DNA of 64,000 bases from JADKHC01 sp047600805 (GTDB lineage Bacteria > Verrucomicrobiota > Verrucomicrobiia > Opitutales > Opitutaceae). Made by a program: the position numbers and the translations under genes. Location of the stretch: positions 2,046,001 to 2,110,000 of the forward strand of contig JASGKG010000001.1 of the NCBI GenBank assembly GCA_047600805.1, read 5' to 3'. Below the pieces are notes generated by a model that was given only the letters and a program-made list of their open reading frames with translations, searched no databases and was not told where the DNA came from. Shown one piece after another: positions 34,018 through 43,470 of this stretch (positions within the stretch are counted from its first letter, which is position 1; every line of letters begins with the position of its first letter).

Positions 34018-35187
34018 ATGAACGATTTCTACAAATCCGTCGTCCACTTTTTCGTTTCGCTCAAGCTCACCGTCGTTCTCTTGGCGTTTTCGATTGTTTT
34101 GGTTTTCGTCGCCACGATCGACCAAGTCCATCTCGGCATTTGGGCGGTGCAACAGGAATACTTCCGCTCGTTCGTCGCCCGCTGGCGCATTCCGATCGGC
34201 GATGACTTCAAATTGGTCGTTCCCCTGCCCGGCGGTTACCTCGTGGGCGGTCTGCTCTTCATCAACCTCGTCGCCTCGCATCTGTACCGCTTCAAGCTGT
34301 CGTGGAAAAAGTCCGGCATCTTCCTCACGCACTTCGGCCTGATTTTCCTGCTCCTTGGTGAATTACTCAGCGGCCTTTGGCAGGAAGATTTTCAAATGCG
34401 CCTGGATGAAGGGCAGACGAGCAATTACTCCGAAAGTTCTCGGTTTAGCGAACTAGCCTTTATCGACACGAGCGACCCAAAAACCGACACGGTCGTAGCG
34501 ATACCGGAAACGTTGCTCGAAAAGGGCAGGCCGATCCAAACGCCGAGCCTGCCATTTCGTGTAAACATCCGCGCGTATTATCCGAACGCCACGCTGCAGA
34601 TGCGAAACCAAATGACCAATCCGCCGCCGGCGCTCGCCACGCAAGGCCTCGGCGCGGACGTCGCGGTCATTCCGCAGGAAATCACGTACAAACCCAACGA
34701 GCGCAATTTGCCCGCCGCCGCCGTCGAACTCGTCGGCACGAACGGCTCACTCGGCACCTGGCTCGTTTCGTCCATGATCGGCGAAGCACAGACCTTCACG
34801 CACGAAGGTAAAACCTGGCGCGTGGTTCTGCGCGACGAACGTTACTACAAACCGTTTTCGCTCACGCTGCTGAAATTCAGCCACGATCGTTACGCGGGCA
34901 CCGATATTCCAAAAAACTTTTCCAGTCGCATCCGTTTAAAAACCGACGACGGCAAAACCGATCGCGAAGCGTTGATCTACATGAACAATCCGCTGCGCTT
35001 CGCGGGCCTCACGTTTTATCAAGCCGGTTTCGACAACAACGACCGCACGACCGTGCTCCAGGTAGTGCGTAACCCCGGCCGGGCGCTTCCTTACGTCGCC
35101 TGCATCCTGATGGCCGCGGGTCTCCTGATCCAATTCGGCATCTCCCTCTACAGCTTCATCAGCAAACGTGCAGCCGCCAAAAGCTGA
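34018..35187 (+). CDS. resB: Cytochrome c biogenesis protein ResB/Ccs1
   Basis: The 389-aa protein has transmembrane helices at about 12-35, 72-92, 100-118 and 355-378, and a large soluble periplasmic part between the third and fourth. These features and segments such as FVSLKLTVVLLAFSIVLVF and FLTHFGLIFLLLGELLSG match ResB. With CcsA it forms the system II synthase that carries heme across the membrane and attaches it to apocytochrome c. The partner ccsA follows, but the two genes are split by the inverted-repeat-bounded GxxExxY gene at 35194-35661. Confidence 0.93.
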   Translation: MNDFYKSVVHFFVSLKLTVVLLAFSIVLVFVATIDQVHLGIWAVQQEYFRSFVARWRIPIGDDFKLVVPLPGGYLVGGLLFINLVASHLYRFKLSWKKSGIFLTHFGLIFLLLGELLSGLWQEDFQMRLDEGQTSNYSESSRFSELAFIDTSDPKTDTVVAIPETLLEKGRPIQTPSLPFRVNIRAYYPNATLQMRNQMTNPPPALATQGLGADVAVIPQEITYKPNERNLPAAAVELVGTNGSLGTWLVSSMIGEAQTFTHEGKTWRVVLRDERYYKPFSLTLLKFSHDRYAGTDIPKNFSSRIRLKTDDGKTDREALIYMNNPLRFAGLTFYQAGFDNNDRTTVLQVVRNPGRALPYVACILMAAGLLIQFGISLYSFISKRAAAKS

Positions 35188-35193
35188 AGTTGG

Positions 35194-35224
35194 TTAACGC
35201 AAAGATCGCAAAGGACGCAAAGAG
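35194..35224 (+). repeat. Left 31-bp inverted repeat of the GxxExxY cassette
   Basis: It begins TTAACGCAAAGATCGCAAAG and contains three 9-bp units: CGCAAAGAT, CGCAAAGGA, CGCAAAGAG. It ends directly at the ATG of the gene and supplies its purine-rich ribosome-binding region. Read against the right repeat (35631-35661, reverse complement), 29 of 31 bases match, including the first 21. Confidence 0.93.
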
Positions 35225-35629
35225 ATGCATCCGCTCTACAACAAAGCGCAGGATCTTTCATATAAAGTGATCGGCGCTGCCATTGAGGTTCACCGACTGA
35301 AAGGGCCGGGATTGTTGGAGAGCATTTACGAGCGCTGCTTCATGCGAGAGCTGAAGCTTTTGAAGATCCCAGCCGCCGCGCAGCTCAGCACAGAAGTCGA
35401 ATACAAAGGCCTCGTCTTCGAATCACCATTGAAAATCGACGTGCTTGTCGATGGTTGCCTGATCGTTGAAAACAAAGTTGTCGAGCAGGTGCTGCCGGTG
35501 CACAAGGCACAACTCCTGAGCTACATGAAACTGATCAACGCTCCCCTTGGCCTGCTCATAAATTACCGCGAACCCGTTTTGAAAAATGGCGTGCATAGAG
35601 TCATCTTAGACAACGCTGATCAACCCTGA
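35225..35629 (+). CDS. GxxExxY family protein (PD-(D/E)XK-nuclease-like)
   Basis: The 134-aa protein carries the family signature GLLESIY (Gly29, Glu32, Tyr35). It also has Asp72 in KIDVLVDGCLIVENKVVE followed by Glu82-x-Lys84, which fits the D...ExK pattern of PD-(D/E)XK nucleases. The family is widespread and uncharacterised. The gene is enclosed by 31-bp inverted repeats, with 0 bp on the left and 1 bp on the right between repeat and coding region. It interrupts the usual resB-ccsA operon. It may be a mobile or formerly mobile unit; no transposase is present. Confidence 0.92.
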   Translation: MHPLYNKAQDLSYKVIGAAIEVHRLKGPGLLESIYERCFMRELKLLKIPAAAQLSTEVEYKGLVFESPLKIDVLVDGCLIVENKVVEQVLPVHKAQLLSYMKLINAPLGLLINYREPVLKNGVHRVILDNADQP

Positions 35630-35630
35630 C

Positions 35631-35661
35631 CTCTTCGCGACCTTTGCGATCTTTGCGTTAA
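35631..35661 (-). repeat. Right 31-bp inverted repeat of the GxxExxY cassette
   Basis: The + strand begins CTCTTCGCGACCTTTGCGAT and ends in GTTAA. It is the inverted partner of 35194-35224 with two mismatches. It lies one base after the stop codon and 10 bp before the ccsA start. Both cassette ends read TTAA, so a TTAA target duplication is possible but cannot be told apart from the repeat. Confidence 0.93.
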
Positions 35662-35671
35662 AATATTTCCG

Positions 35672-37597
35672 ATGAAACGTCTTCTCCCTTTCCTTGTTCT
35701 TCTCCTCGGCCTCGGCCTGGCCGCCAAACCTCTTTTCACGCCCAAGCCCAAGAGCGGTTTCGACCTCGACGGTTTCGGTCGCCTGCCGGTTCTCATCAAC
35801 GGTCGTATCAAGCCGCTCGATACGGTCGCCCGCACCACATTGCTCACCATCCAAAGCCGGCAACGCGTCAGCGATCCCGCCGTGAGCAAACCGTTCGTCG
35901 AGTCTCCCATCGAGTGGCTCGCCACAGTCTGCTTCGATCCGGCGCTCGCCAACACGTTCCCGACATTCCGCATCGATTCACCCGAACTGCTCGCGCTCAT
36001 GGGCATCACCGAGGAGAACACGAAGATCAATTACGACAGCGGCGCGAAACGCGTGATGGCACTGCTCGGCTTCCTCCCCGCAACCCGCGCGCGGTTCTCG
36101 TTCGATCAATTCCGTCCGAAGCTCGCCGAACTCGAACGCCAAGCGCGGCTCGCCGATGAAGTGGAAGGCGCACAGCGCACTCCTTTTCAAAAGGCCGTGC
36201 TCACTCTTTATACCAACCTGATCACGTATCAGCGACTGCAATACAGCCTCGAGTTGCCCGAAGGCGGCGACTTCCTGACCGAACTGATGCAGTTCCGCCC
36301 GAATCTTGAAAAGGCCGCAGCCGCCGCGAAAGCCCGCGAAGCCGGGCAACCGCACGACGAAGCGATCCTCAAAACCATAACCGAAACGCGCAACAAATTC
36401 GAAACACTCGCTCAGCAGGGTTCGCTCCTCGCAATTCCGCCGCGCGACCCAAATCAGCCCATGGCTTGGAAGAAAACCGGCCAAGCGCTCGTCGATGCGT
36501 TTGAGACCGGCACGATTCCGCCCGCCGCGCTCACCTACGCCGGTCTCGGCTACACATGGCGCAACGCCAATTCCGAGCAGTTCAACCAGATCGTGAAACT
36601 CTACCGCGAGGATTTGGAAAAACGGTTCAAGTCGCAGCTCACCAAGAGCGACACCGAGCGGAGCTTCAATCAGGCCGATCTTTTCTCCAGCGCGATCAAT
36701 CTTTTCGTGATGGCGTTTCTTCTCGGCGTGTTTTCGTGGCTGCTCAGGCCCGAAACGTTGCGTAAGTCCGGCTTTTATCTGGTGACTCTCGCCTGGGTTC
36801 TCACGACCGCGGGCATTGGCCTTCGCATGTGGATCGGTGGTTACGCGCCGGTGACGAACCTTTACTCATCGGCACTGGGCGTGTGCTGGGTCGCGGTCAC
36901 GCTATGCATCGTGCTCGAAATGATTTTCAAGAATGCCATCGGCACCGTCGCGGCGGGCGCGATGGGCTTCATCACGCTCATCATCGCCTACCATCTCTCG
37001 CTGAGCGGCGACACAATGGAGATGATGCGGGCCGTGCTCGACAGCAACTTCTGGTTGGCCACTCACGTCGTCAGCATAACGATCGGCTACGGCGCAACGT
37101 TCCTCGCGGGTTTCCTCGCGATCATCTATATTTTCCGCGGCGTACTGACGAAGTCGCTCGATAAGCCCACCGCCGACACTCTCAACCGCATGGTCTACGG
37201 CATCGTCTGCTTCGCCACGCTCTTCAGCCTGGTGGGCACGATTCTCGGCGGTATCTGGGCCGATCAATCGTGGGGCCGTTTCTGGGGCTGGGACCCGAAG
37301 GAAAACGGTGCGCTCATCATCGTGCTTTGGAACGCCCTCATTCTCCACTGCCGCTGGGGCGGTATGGTCAAAGCCCGCGGCCTGATGGCTCTCGCGGTTT
37401 GCGGCAACATTGTTACCGCTTGGAGCTGGTTTGGCGTGAATATGCTCGGCGTCGGTCTGCACAGTTATGGCTTCATGGACGCCGCTTTCTGGTGGTTGAT
37501 CGCGTTCGCCGTCAGCCAGGTGGCGATCGTCGCAGCCGCGCTGATTCCTCTCGAAAAATGGCGCAGCTTCCAGCCCGCCAAAACCGCGGCTGCCTAA
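35672..37597 (+). CDS. ccsA: Cytochrome c biogenesis protein CcsA/CcsB, long form
   Basis: The 641-aa protein has an anchor helix at 3-16, then a soluble region to about residue 340 (GFGRLPVLINGRIKPLDTVAR), and then a multi-helix membrane domain. The heme-binding WWD region is WGRFWGWDPKENGALI at about 533-548. The long N-terminal part is usual in Verrucomicrobia, Planctomycetes and Bacteroidetes relatives. It acts with ResB in system II cytochrome c synthesis at the inner membrane. A bidirectional hairpin follows at 37629. Confidence 0.93.
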   Translation: MKRLLPFLVLLLGLGLAAKPLFTPKPKSGFDLDGFGRLPVLINGRIKPLDTVARTTLLTIQSRQRVSDPAVSKPFVESPIEWLATVCFDPALANTFPTFRIDSPELLALMGITEENTKINYDSGAKRVMALLGFLPATRARFSFDQFRPKLAELERQARLADEVEGAQRTPFQKAVLTLYTNLITYQRLQYSLELPEGGDFLTELMQFRPNLEKAAAAAKAREAGQPHDEAILKTITETRNKFETLAQQGSLLAIPPRDPNQPMAWKKTGQALVDAFETGTIPPAALTYAGLGYTWRNANSEQFNQIVKLYREDLEKRFKSQLTKSDTERSFNQADLFSSAINLFVMAFLLGVFSWLLRPETLRKSGFYLVTLAWVLTTAGIGLRMWIGGYAPVTNLYSSALGVCWVAVTLCIVLEMIFKNAIGTVAAGAMGFITLIIAYHLSLSGDTMEMMRAVLDSNFWLATHVVSITIGYGATFLAGFLAIIYIFRGVLTKSLDKPTADTLNRMVYGIVCFATLFSLVGTILGGIWADQSWGRFWGWDPKENGALIIVLWNALILHCRWGGMVKARGLMALAVCGNIVTAWSWFGVNMLGVGLHSYGFMDAAFWWLIAFAVSQVAIVAAALIPLEKWRSFQPAKTAAA

Positions 37598-37628
37598 AAC
37601 GCTAAGCTCGCGTCGTCCAGCCAGGTAG

Positions 37629-37652
37629 AAACACCGCAGCTGGCGGTGTTTT
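37629..37652. terminator. Hairpin between convergent ccsA and heptosyltransferase genes
   Basis: AAACACCGC (37629-37637) pairs with GCGGTGTTT (37643-37651) over a 5-nt loop. A short T-run on the rightward side and a shorter one leftward suggest a terminator shared by both genes. Confidence 0.65.
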
Positions 37653-37682
37653 GCAGGCGTGACAAGCCTCCTCCGGGCCGAA

Positions 37683-38672
37683 TTACCAGCCGCGGGTCGG
37701 AAAGGGGGCAGCCGAGCGCATCGGCGCCCCATCGAGCTTCGTGAAGCGAGCGTACACGTCTTTTGCGGTCAGCAGCTTCAAGTTGCCCAGCGGCGCTTGG
37801 ATCACGTGATTGGTTTTACCCGTCAATGGGTAAGGTCCAAACAAACGCGGGTCCGTCGGTCCGAAGATCCCGAGCGTGGGCACGCCCATCGCTGCGGCGA
37901 GGTGCATCGGGCCGCTGTCGTTGCTGATGACCCACGAGGCGCGTTTCACCAGCGCGGGCAGCGAAACGAGGCTGGTGTTGCCGGTGAGGTTCAAAAATTG
38001 GTGTTCGGGCAAAGGATCTTTGCAATCAACGTAGGCATTGCCGGCCCAGACGATTTTCCGGCCCGTGCCGTCACGCGCGATAAACTCCGTCAGCTCCTTG
38101 AAGCCATGCCAGCGCTTTTCGGCGCGACGGCTGTCGGGAAACATAATAACGGGCCGCGCACCGCTGCGGCTTTCGAGATAATTGAGATTCAGCCCGTCGA
38201 CGGGACGGAACTGAAGTGTGCCTTGAAGTTCGGGCTTCGCACCAAGCACGGGGCAGAATTGCAGCAAAATATCCATCGCGTGAGCGCGACGACCCTCCGG
38301 CGGAAGCGGAACTTTTTGCTTATAAAACAGCCCGGCGCCTTCGCGGGCGTCGCTTCGGCCCACCTTGTTTTTCGCCCGAGCCCGCCAAGTCATCAGCCCG
38401 GAGCGCAGGAGTCCTTGAAAATCGAATACGTAATCAAACTGGGTTTCCCGAACCTGGCTCATCAGGCGGAAAAAACCAGCGGGGCCTTCGTTGCGGCGGA
38501 ACACATAGGTGCGATCCACCGCTTCGCAGGCGCGCACCATCGGCGCGAAGATATCACGCACAATCCAGGAAATGCGCAGGTCGGGCTGCTGGGCTTTAAG
38601 CGACGTAGCGACCTGCAAACCATGAACGATGTCCCCGAGGGAGGAAGGCTTGATGATGAGGAGCTGGGTCAT
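37683..38672 (-). CDS. Glycosyltransferase family 9 (LPS heptosyltransferase I-like)
   Basis: The ATG at 38672 (MTQLLIIKPSSLGDIVHGLQ) begins the conserved protein of 329 aa; the 12 residues upstream to 38708 are probably not used. GT9 features are the N-terminal KPSSLGDIVH and the C-terminal donor site VISNDSGPMHLAAAMGVPTLG followed by FGPTDPRLFGP. It most resembles WaaC, which adds heptose to Kdo in the LPS inner core on the cytoplasmic face of the inner membrane. It is divergent from the acyltransferase-GT9 fusion gene. Confidence 0.85.
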   Translation of the reverse strand: MTQLLIIKPSSLGDIVHGLQVATSLKAQQPDLRISWIVRDIFAPMVRACEAVDRTYVFRRNEGPAGFFRLMSQVRETQFDYVFDFQGLLRSGLMTWRARAKNKVGRSDAREGAGLFYKQKVPLPPEGRRAHAMDILLQFCPVLGAKPELQGTLQFRPVDGLNLNYLESRSGARPVIMFPDSRRAEKRWHGFKELTEFIARDGTGRKIVWAGNAYVDCKDPLPEHQFLNLTGNTSLVSLPALVKRASWVISNDSGPMHLAAAMGVPTLGIFGPTDPRLFGPYPLTGKTNHVIQAPLGNLKLLTAKDVYARFTKLDGAPMRSAAPFPTRGW

Positions 38673-38797
38673 GAAAAAAACCGCGGAATAGAATAATCTT
38701 TTAACCACGGACCGGCTTCGTTTGATGAGGTTTCGCTCGGTAAAATCAAATGATTATCGCCGTTTTAGTGTGATCTCTTCAAATTCAGGCCGTTTAC

Positions 38798-40753
38798 GTG
38801 CTTAAACTCTTCCTACAGATCACCGGTTGGTCGCTGGCTCACACACCGCGTTTCATCCTGCATGCCGTGGCGTCGACGCTCGGCTACGCGATTTTCTTCT
38901 TTTTGCCGCGGCGGCGGCGGCTCTTTTTCTCAAATTTAGACCACGCTTTTCCAAATCGCACCCGACGGTGGCAGTCGAAACTCGCGCGCGCGAGCAGCTG
39001 CCGACTGATCGAGACAGGCATGCTCTCGCTGGCTTCGCCGTTTATCTCCGACCGGCGGCTCCGCGCGATGACCTCCATGTCGCCAGAGGCGGAAAAGTTT
39101 TTCGTCGAACACCACGCGCAGCCGCACCCTTTGATCGTGGCCACTCCGCACATCGCGTATTGGGAAAGCCTCACGTCGCTCGGGCTGCACCTTTCCGTTC
39201 CGGTGCCGGAGTTCGGCGTCATCTTCCGCCCTCTCGATAACCCGACGGCCGATGCGTGGGTAAAGTCCACTCGCGAACGCCACGGGTTGCGGTTACTCTC
39301 CCGAAAGGATGGGTTGGCCGAATCATTCCGCATTTTACGCCGAAAAGGTGTCGTCGGCGTCCTTTTCGATCAAAACGCGGGCATGCAGGGTGCGCTCACG
39401 ACGCTTTTCGGTCGCGTCTGCTCCACCAGTGAACTCCCCGGCATGCTCGCCGAGAAATCTGGCGCACGGATCATGGCTTTTTACCCGCGTCGTCGTGGTT
39501 TCTGGCGGATACGTTTCGAAGCTCATGAAATCAAACACGACGGCACCTCGACAACGACAACCATCGCACTCAACCGGTGGCTTGAGACAACGCTGTCGAA
39601 AGACGACAATCTGTGCGCCTCCTGGCTATGGAGCCACGACCGCTGGCGCCACCAGGACGTACCGCAAAAGCGCCTGCGACTGGAGACAAAACGCGACATG
39701 CTCCAGGCCGAATTAGCGGCGCGCGGCCTAATGAACCTGCCAAGAAAAACCCGCCTTTTCATCCGCCTGCCTAATTGGCTCGGCGACGTCGTTATGGCAT
39801 TGCCGCTGTTGCGCGCAATTCGCACCTCACGGCCCGACGCCGAACTCACGTTCATCGCCAAAAGCTCATTTATTCCGCTCCTAAAAAATTGGGGAATCGG
39901 CGACGAGTACGTTGCTCTTCCCCAACACGGCCCGGGATACTTTTTCTTTTTCTGGAAAATGCGGCACCGGTATCCGGACGCGTACCTGCTCTTCACAAAT
40001 TCAATCCGGGGCGATCTGGAAGCCTGGCTCACCGGTTGCCGCCAACGCTTCGGCATCCTCCGCACCAAGCATCGGCGTCCCCTGCTCACGCACACCTACG
40101 CAGTTCCGACCGATTTCGATGAGCGGCTCCATCATCAACTTGAGCTGTGGGAAAACTTTTTGCGTGCTTTCGGCCTGAATGGTTCGGTCTCGCGGGAGCC
40201 CGTCACTTCGCCAACCGGCGCAGGGACAGACCTAACGATTGGCTTTATCTCAGGTTCTGAAAACGCTCCGGAGAAGCGCTGGCCGGCGGCGCATTGGCGG
40301 ACGCTTTTGCAGCAACTGCTTCAGGAACATCCTTCCGCAAAGATTCTCCTTTTTGGCACCGCAAATGACCGGCCAATCACCCGCGCAATCGCAGAGGGCT
40401 TGGAGCCGAACCACCTCGAAGACCTAGCCGGGCAGACCACGCTCCCCGTTTACGTGGAAAAACTCCGCTCGTGCCGACTCCTCGTTACCAACGATACCGG
40501 TGGGATGCATCTCGCGAACGCGCTGGGGGTGCCGCTTGTCGCGTTATTTGGCCCTACGAATCCGGTGAGAACAGGTCCCGTATTTTCCGCGCCGTTCGAA
40601 ATCCTTCAGCCGCGCGACTGTCCTCCCACCGGCGGCGCCGCCCTTGCCAATTTGGAACCTGCAGTTGTCCAAGAAGCGGTCCGCCGTATGCTTTCAACTC
40701 CCGCTGCAGTACACCCATCACCGCTGCCTTCTCCTTCCCAGTCTCTGGCCTAA
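38798..40753 (+). CDS. Fusion: lipid A acyltransferase (LpxL/HtrB-like) plus GT9 heptosyltransferase
   Basis: A GTG start gives 651 aa. Residues 1 to about 300 are an LPLAT acyltransferase with an N-terminal membrane segment, a catalytic HX4E (His118-Glu123 in TPHIAYWES) and VGVLFDQNAGMQG. Residues about 315-640 are a GT9 domain: RLFIRLPNWLGDVVMALP and LVTNDTGGMHLANALGVPLVA, closest to WaaF-type heptosyltransferase II. One polypeptide would thus acylate lipid A and extend the core. I see no stop or frameshift at the joint (LPRKTRLF). dppD starts directly after its stop codon. Confidence 0.88.
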   Translation: MLKLFLQITGWSLAHTPRFILHAVASTLGYAIFFFLPRRRRLFFSNLDHAFPNRTRRWQSKLARASSCRLIETGMLSLASPFISDRRLRAMTSMSPEAEKFFVEHHAQPHPLIVATPHIAYWESLTSLGLHLSVPVPEFGVIFRPLDNPTADAWVKSTRERHGLRLLSRKDGLAESFRILRRKGVVGVLFDQNAGMQGALTTLFGRVCSTSELPGMLAEKSGARIMAFYPRRRGFWRIRFEAHEIKHDGTSTTTTIALNRWLETTLSKDDNLCASWLWSHDRWRHQDVPQKRLRLETKRDMLQAELAARGLMNLPRKTRLFIRLPNWLGDVVMALPLLRAIRTSRPDAELTFIAKSSFIPLLKNWGIGDEYVALPQHGPGYFFFFWKMRHRYPDAYLLFTNSIRGDLEAWLTGCRQRFGILRTKHRRPLLTHTYAVPTDFDERLHHQLELWENFLRAFGLNGSVSREPVTSPTGAGTDLTIGFISGSENAPEKRWPAAHWRTLLQQLLQEHPSAKILLFGTANDRPITRAIAEGLEPNHLEDLAGQTTLPVYVEKLRSCRLLVTNDTGGMHLANALGVPLVALFGPTNPVRTGPVFSAPFEILQPRDCPPTGGAALANLEPAVVQEAVRRMLSTPAAVHPSPLPSPSQSLA

Positions 40754-41728
40754 ATGTCACTTCTCGCCGTCAGCGATCTCCGCACCTATTTCCACACGCG
40801 CAATGGCGTTTACCGTGCAGTCGATGGCGTGAGTTTCGAACTCAATCGCGGAGAAACGCTCGGCATTGTCGGCGAATCCGGCTGTGGCAAATCAGTCACG
40901 TGCTACTCGTTGATGGGGCTGATTCCGCAGCCGCCCGGTCGCATTGAAAGCGGCACGGCGTTGTTCGACGGTGTCGATTTGCTTCACTGCACGCCCAAAG
41001 AAGCGCGCGCGATTCGTGGGAAACGGATCGCCATGATTTTCCAGGACCCGATGACGTCGCTGAATCCCTACCTGCGGATTTCCGAGCAACTTATCGAACC
41101 ACTCCTTATCCACGAAAAAATCTCACGCAAGGTCGCTCTCGATCGCGCCGTCGGAATGCTCACCGAAGTTGGCGTGAACGATGCCGCCAATCGCATCCAC
41201 TCCTACCCTCACGAGTTTTCCGGCGGTATGCGCCAACGTGTGATGATCGCCATGGCGCTGATCACCAAGCCCGAGCTTCTCATCGCCGACGAGCCAACCA
41301 CGGCACTCGACGTAACGGTCCAGGCACAGATTCTCGAGCTGATTAAAAAGATGCAGCGCGAGATCGGCATGGGCGTGATTTTTATCACCCACGATCTCGG
41401 TGTAATTTCGGGGCTTTGCGACCGCGTGCAAGTCATGTACGCCGGCCGGATCATTGAAACCGCCGATACCCGAACTCTTTTCTATCAACCAAAGCACCCT
41501 TATACCCGCGCCCTGCAACGCTCAATTCCCTCTCTGCAACCTAAAGGAAGCGAGTTGTTCACGATTCCCGGCATGCCGCCCGATTTATCGAAGCCGTTGG
41601 CCGGCTGCCCCTTCGCTCCCCGTTGCGAGTACGCCGTCGATCGTTGCCGCATCGTCACGCCGCTCCTTACCTCAGAAAACACAGACCACCCGCACGCCTG
41701 CCTGCGCGTCCAAGCAGGCGAAATCTGA
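40754..41728 (+). CDS. dppD: Oligopeptide/dipeptide ABC transporter ATPase (DppD/OppD type)
   Basis: The 324-aa ATPase shows Walker A GESGCGKS, Q-loop MIFQDPMTSLNPY, signature FSGGMRQRV and Walker B LLIADEPTTALD. It ends with the oligo/dipeptide-family C-terminal region (GCPFAPRCEYAVDRC), whose cysteines may bind an iron-sulfur cluster. The start abuts the stop of the preceding fusion gene. Its partner ATPase follows at 41830. The permease and binding-protein genes are not in this window. Confidence 0.93.
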   Translation: MSLLAVSDLRTYFHTRNGVYRAVDGVSFELNRGETLGIVGESGCGKSVTCYSLMGLIPQPPGRIESGTALFDGVDLLHCTPKEARAIRGKRIAMIFQDPMTSLNPYLRISEQLIEPLLIHEKISRKVALDRAVGMLTEVGVNDAANRIHSYPHEFSGGMRQRVMIAMALITKPELLIADEPTTALDVTVQAQILELIKKMQREIGMGVIFITHDLGVISGLCDRVQVMYAGRIIETADTRTLFYQPKHPYTRALQRSIPSLQPKGSELFTIPGMPPDLSKPLAGCPFAPRCEYAVDRCRIVTPLLTSENTDHPHACLRVQAGEI

Positions 41729-41801
41729 ATCTAAGAATGTGAAAAAAACAACGTGGAGCACGATCCATCTGCCCTCCAAATTTTCGCCCACCACATCTTC
41801 C

Positions 41802-41825
41802 GTTCCTGACTTCCTGAGTTCCACA
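41802..41825 (+). repeat. Three-unit 8-bp micro-repeat before dppF
   Basis: Units GTTCCTGA, CTTCCTGA and GTTCCACA follow each other exactly, ending 4 bp before the dppF start codon. They lie in a 101-bp gap inside an otherwise tight operon. Confidence 0.6.
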
Positions 41826-41829
41826 TAAA

Positions 41830-42813
<984 letters not shown>

Positions 42814-42899
42814 CAGCCCTTCCGAGAGCTATCCAAGTCTCGGATACGCAACCAGACTTAACCGGCAAAGCAGTTTTGCTGTCCTTTATCGCAACGTGT

Positions 42900-43364
42900 C
42901 TACTGCGGCATGCCTATCTGCCGCAGCGCTTCGTAACACGCAATTCCCGCCGCCGTGCTCAAATTCAGCGATCTCAGTGAAGAATTAGCATGCGGAATAG
43001 TTATTCTCTGCGCCTCGCCGATAGCCTGGTGCAACCATAGGGGCGCGCCCGAGCCTTCATTGCCGAAAACAAGGCCGTCACCATCTTCGAACTCGGCATC
43101 CCAGAAACTTTTTTGGCTCTTGGTTGTAAAAAGCCACAGCCTTTTCGGCGCAGCTGGGCTTGCTAGAAACGCCTGCCAGTCAGCGTGATGATGGACATCC
43201 AATGAATACCAGTAGTCCATGCCCGCACGTTTCAAATGCCGATCCGTGATCTTAAATCCAAGGGGGTGGATCAAGTGCAAGCGGGAGCGTGTCAATGCAC
43301 ACATGCGCCCCACATTCCCTGTGTTTTGTGGGATCTCCGGTTGAAAAAGTGTAATGTGCAGCAT
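42900..43364 (-). CDS. trmL: tRNA (cytidine(34)-2'-O)-methyltransferase
   Basis: The 154-aa protein is full length for TrmL, a small SPOUT methyltransferase. It begins MLHITLFQPEIPQNTGNVGRM and contains VFGNEGSGAP and ITIPHANSSLRSLNLSTAAGI, which form the knotted SAM site. It methylates the wobble ribose of tRNA-Leu isoacceptors; a tRNA-Leu gene lies 3.5 kb away, probably by chance. It is divergent from the receiver gene at 43471. Confidence 0.95.
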   Translation of the reverse strand: MLHITLFQPEIPQNTGNVGRMCALTRSRLHLIHPLGFKITDRHLKRAGMDYWYSLDVHHHADWQAFLASPAAPKRLWLFTTKSQKSFWDAEFEDGDGLVFGNEGSGAPLWLHQAIGEAQRITIPHANSSLRSLNLSTAAGIACYEALRQIGMPQ

Positions 43365-43470
43365 CCTTTTTGGTAAATAATATCAGACACCTGATGCAAC
43401 TTCACAAATAACGACGAGCGCTGCCCTCGGGCCCCGGAGAACAGCGCGTTCTAACCAACTAACATATGCC

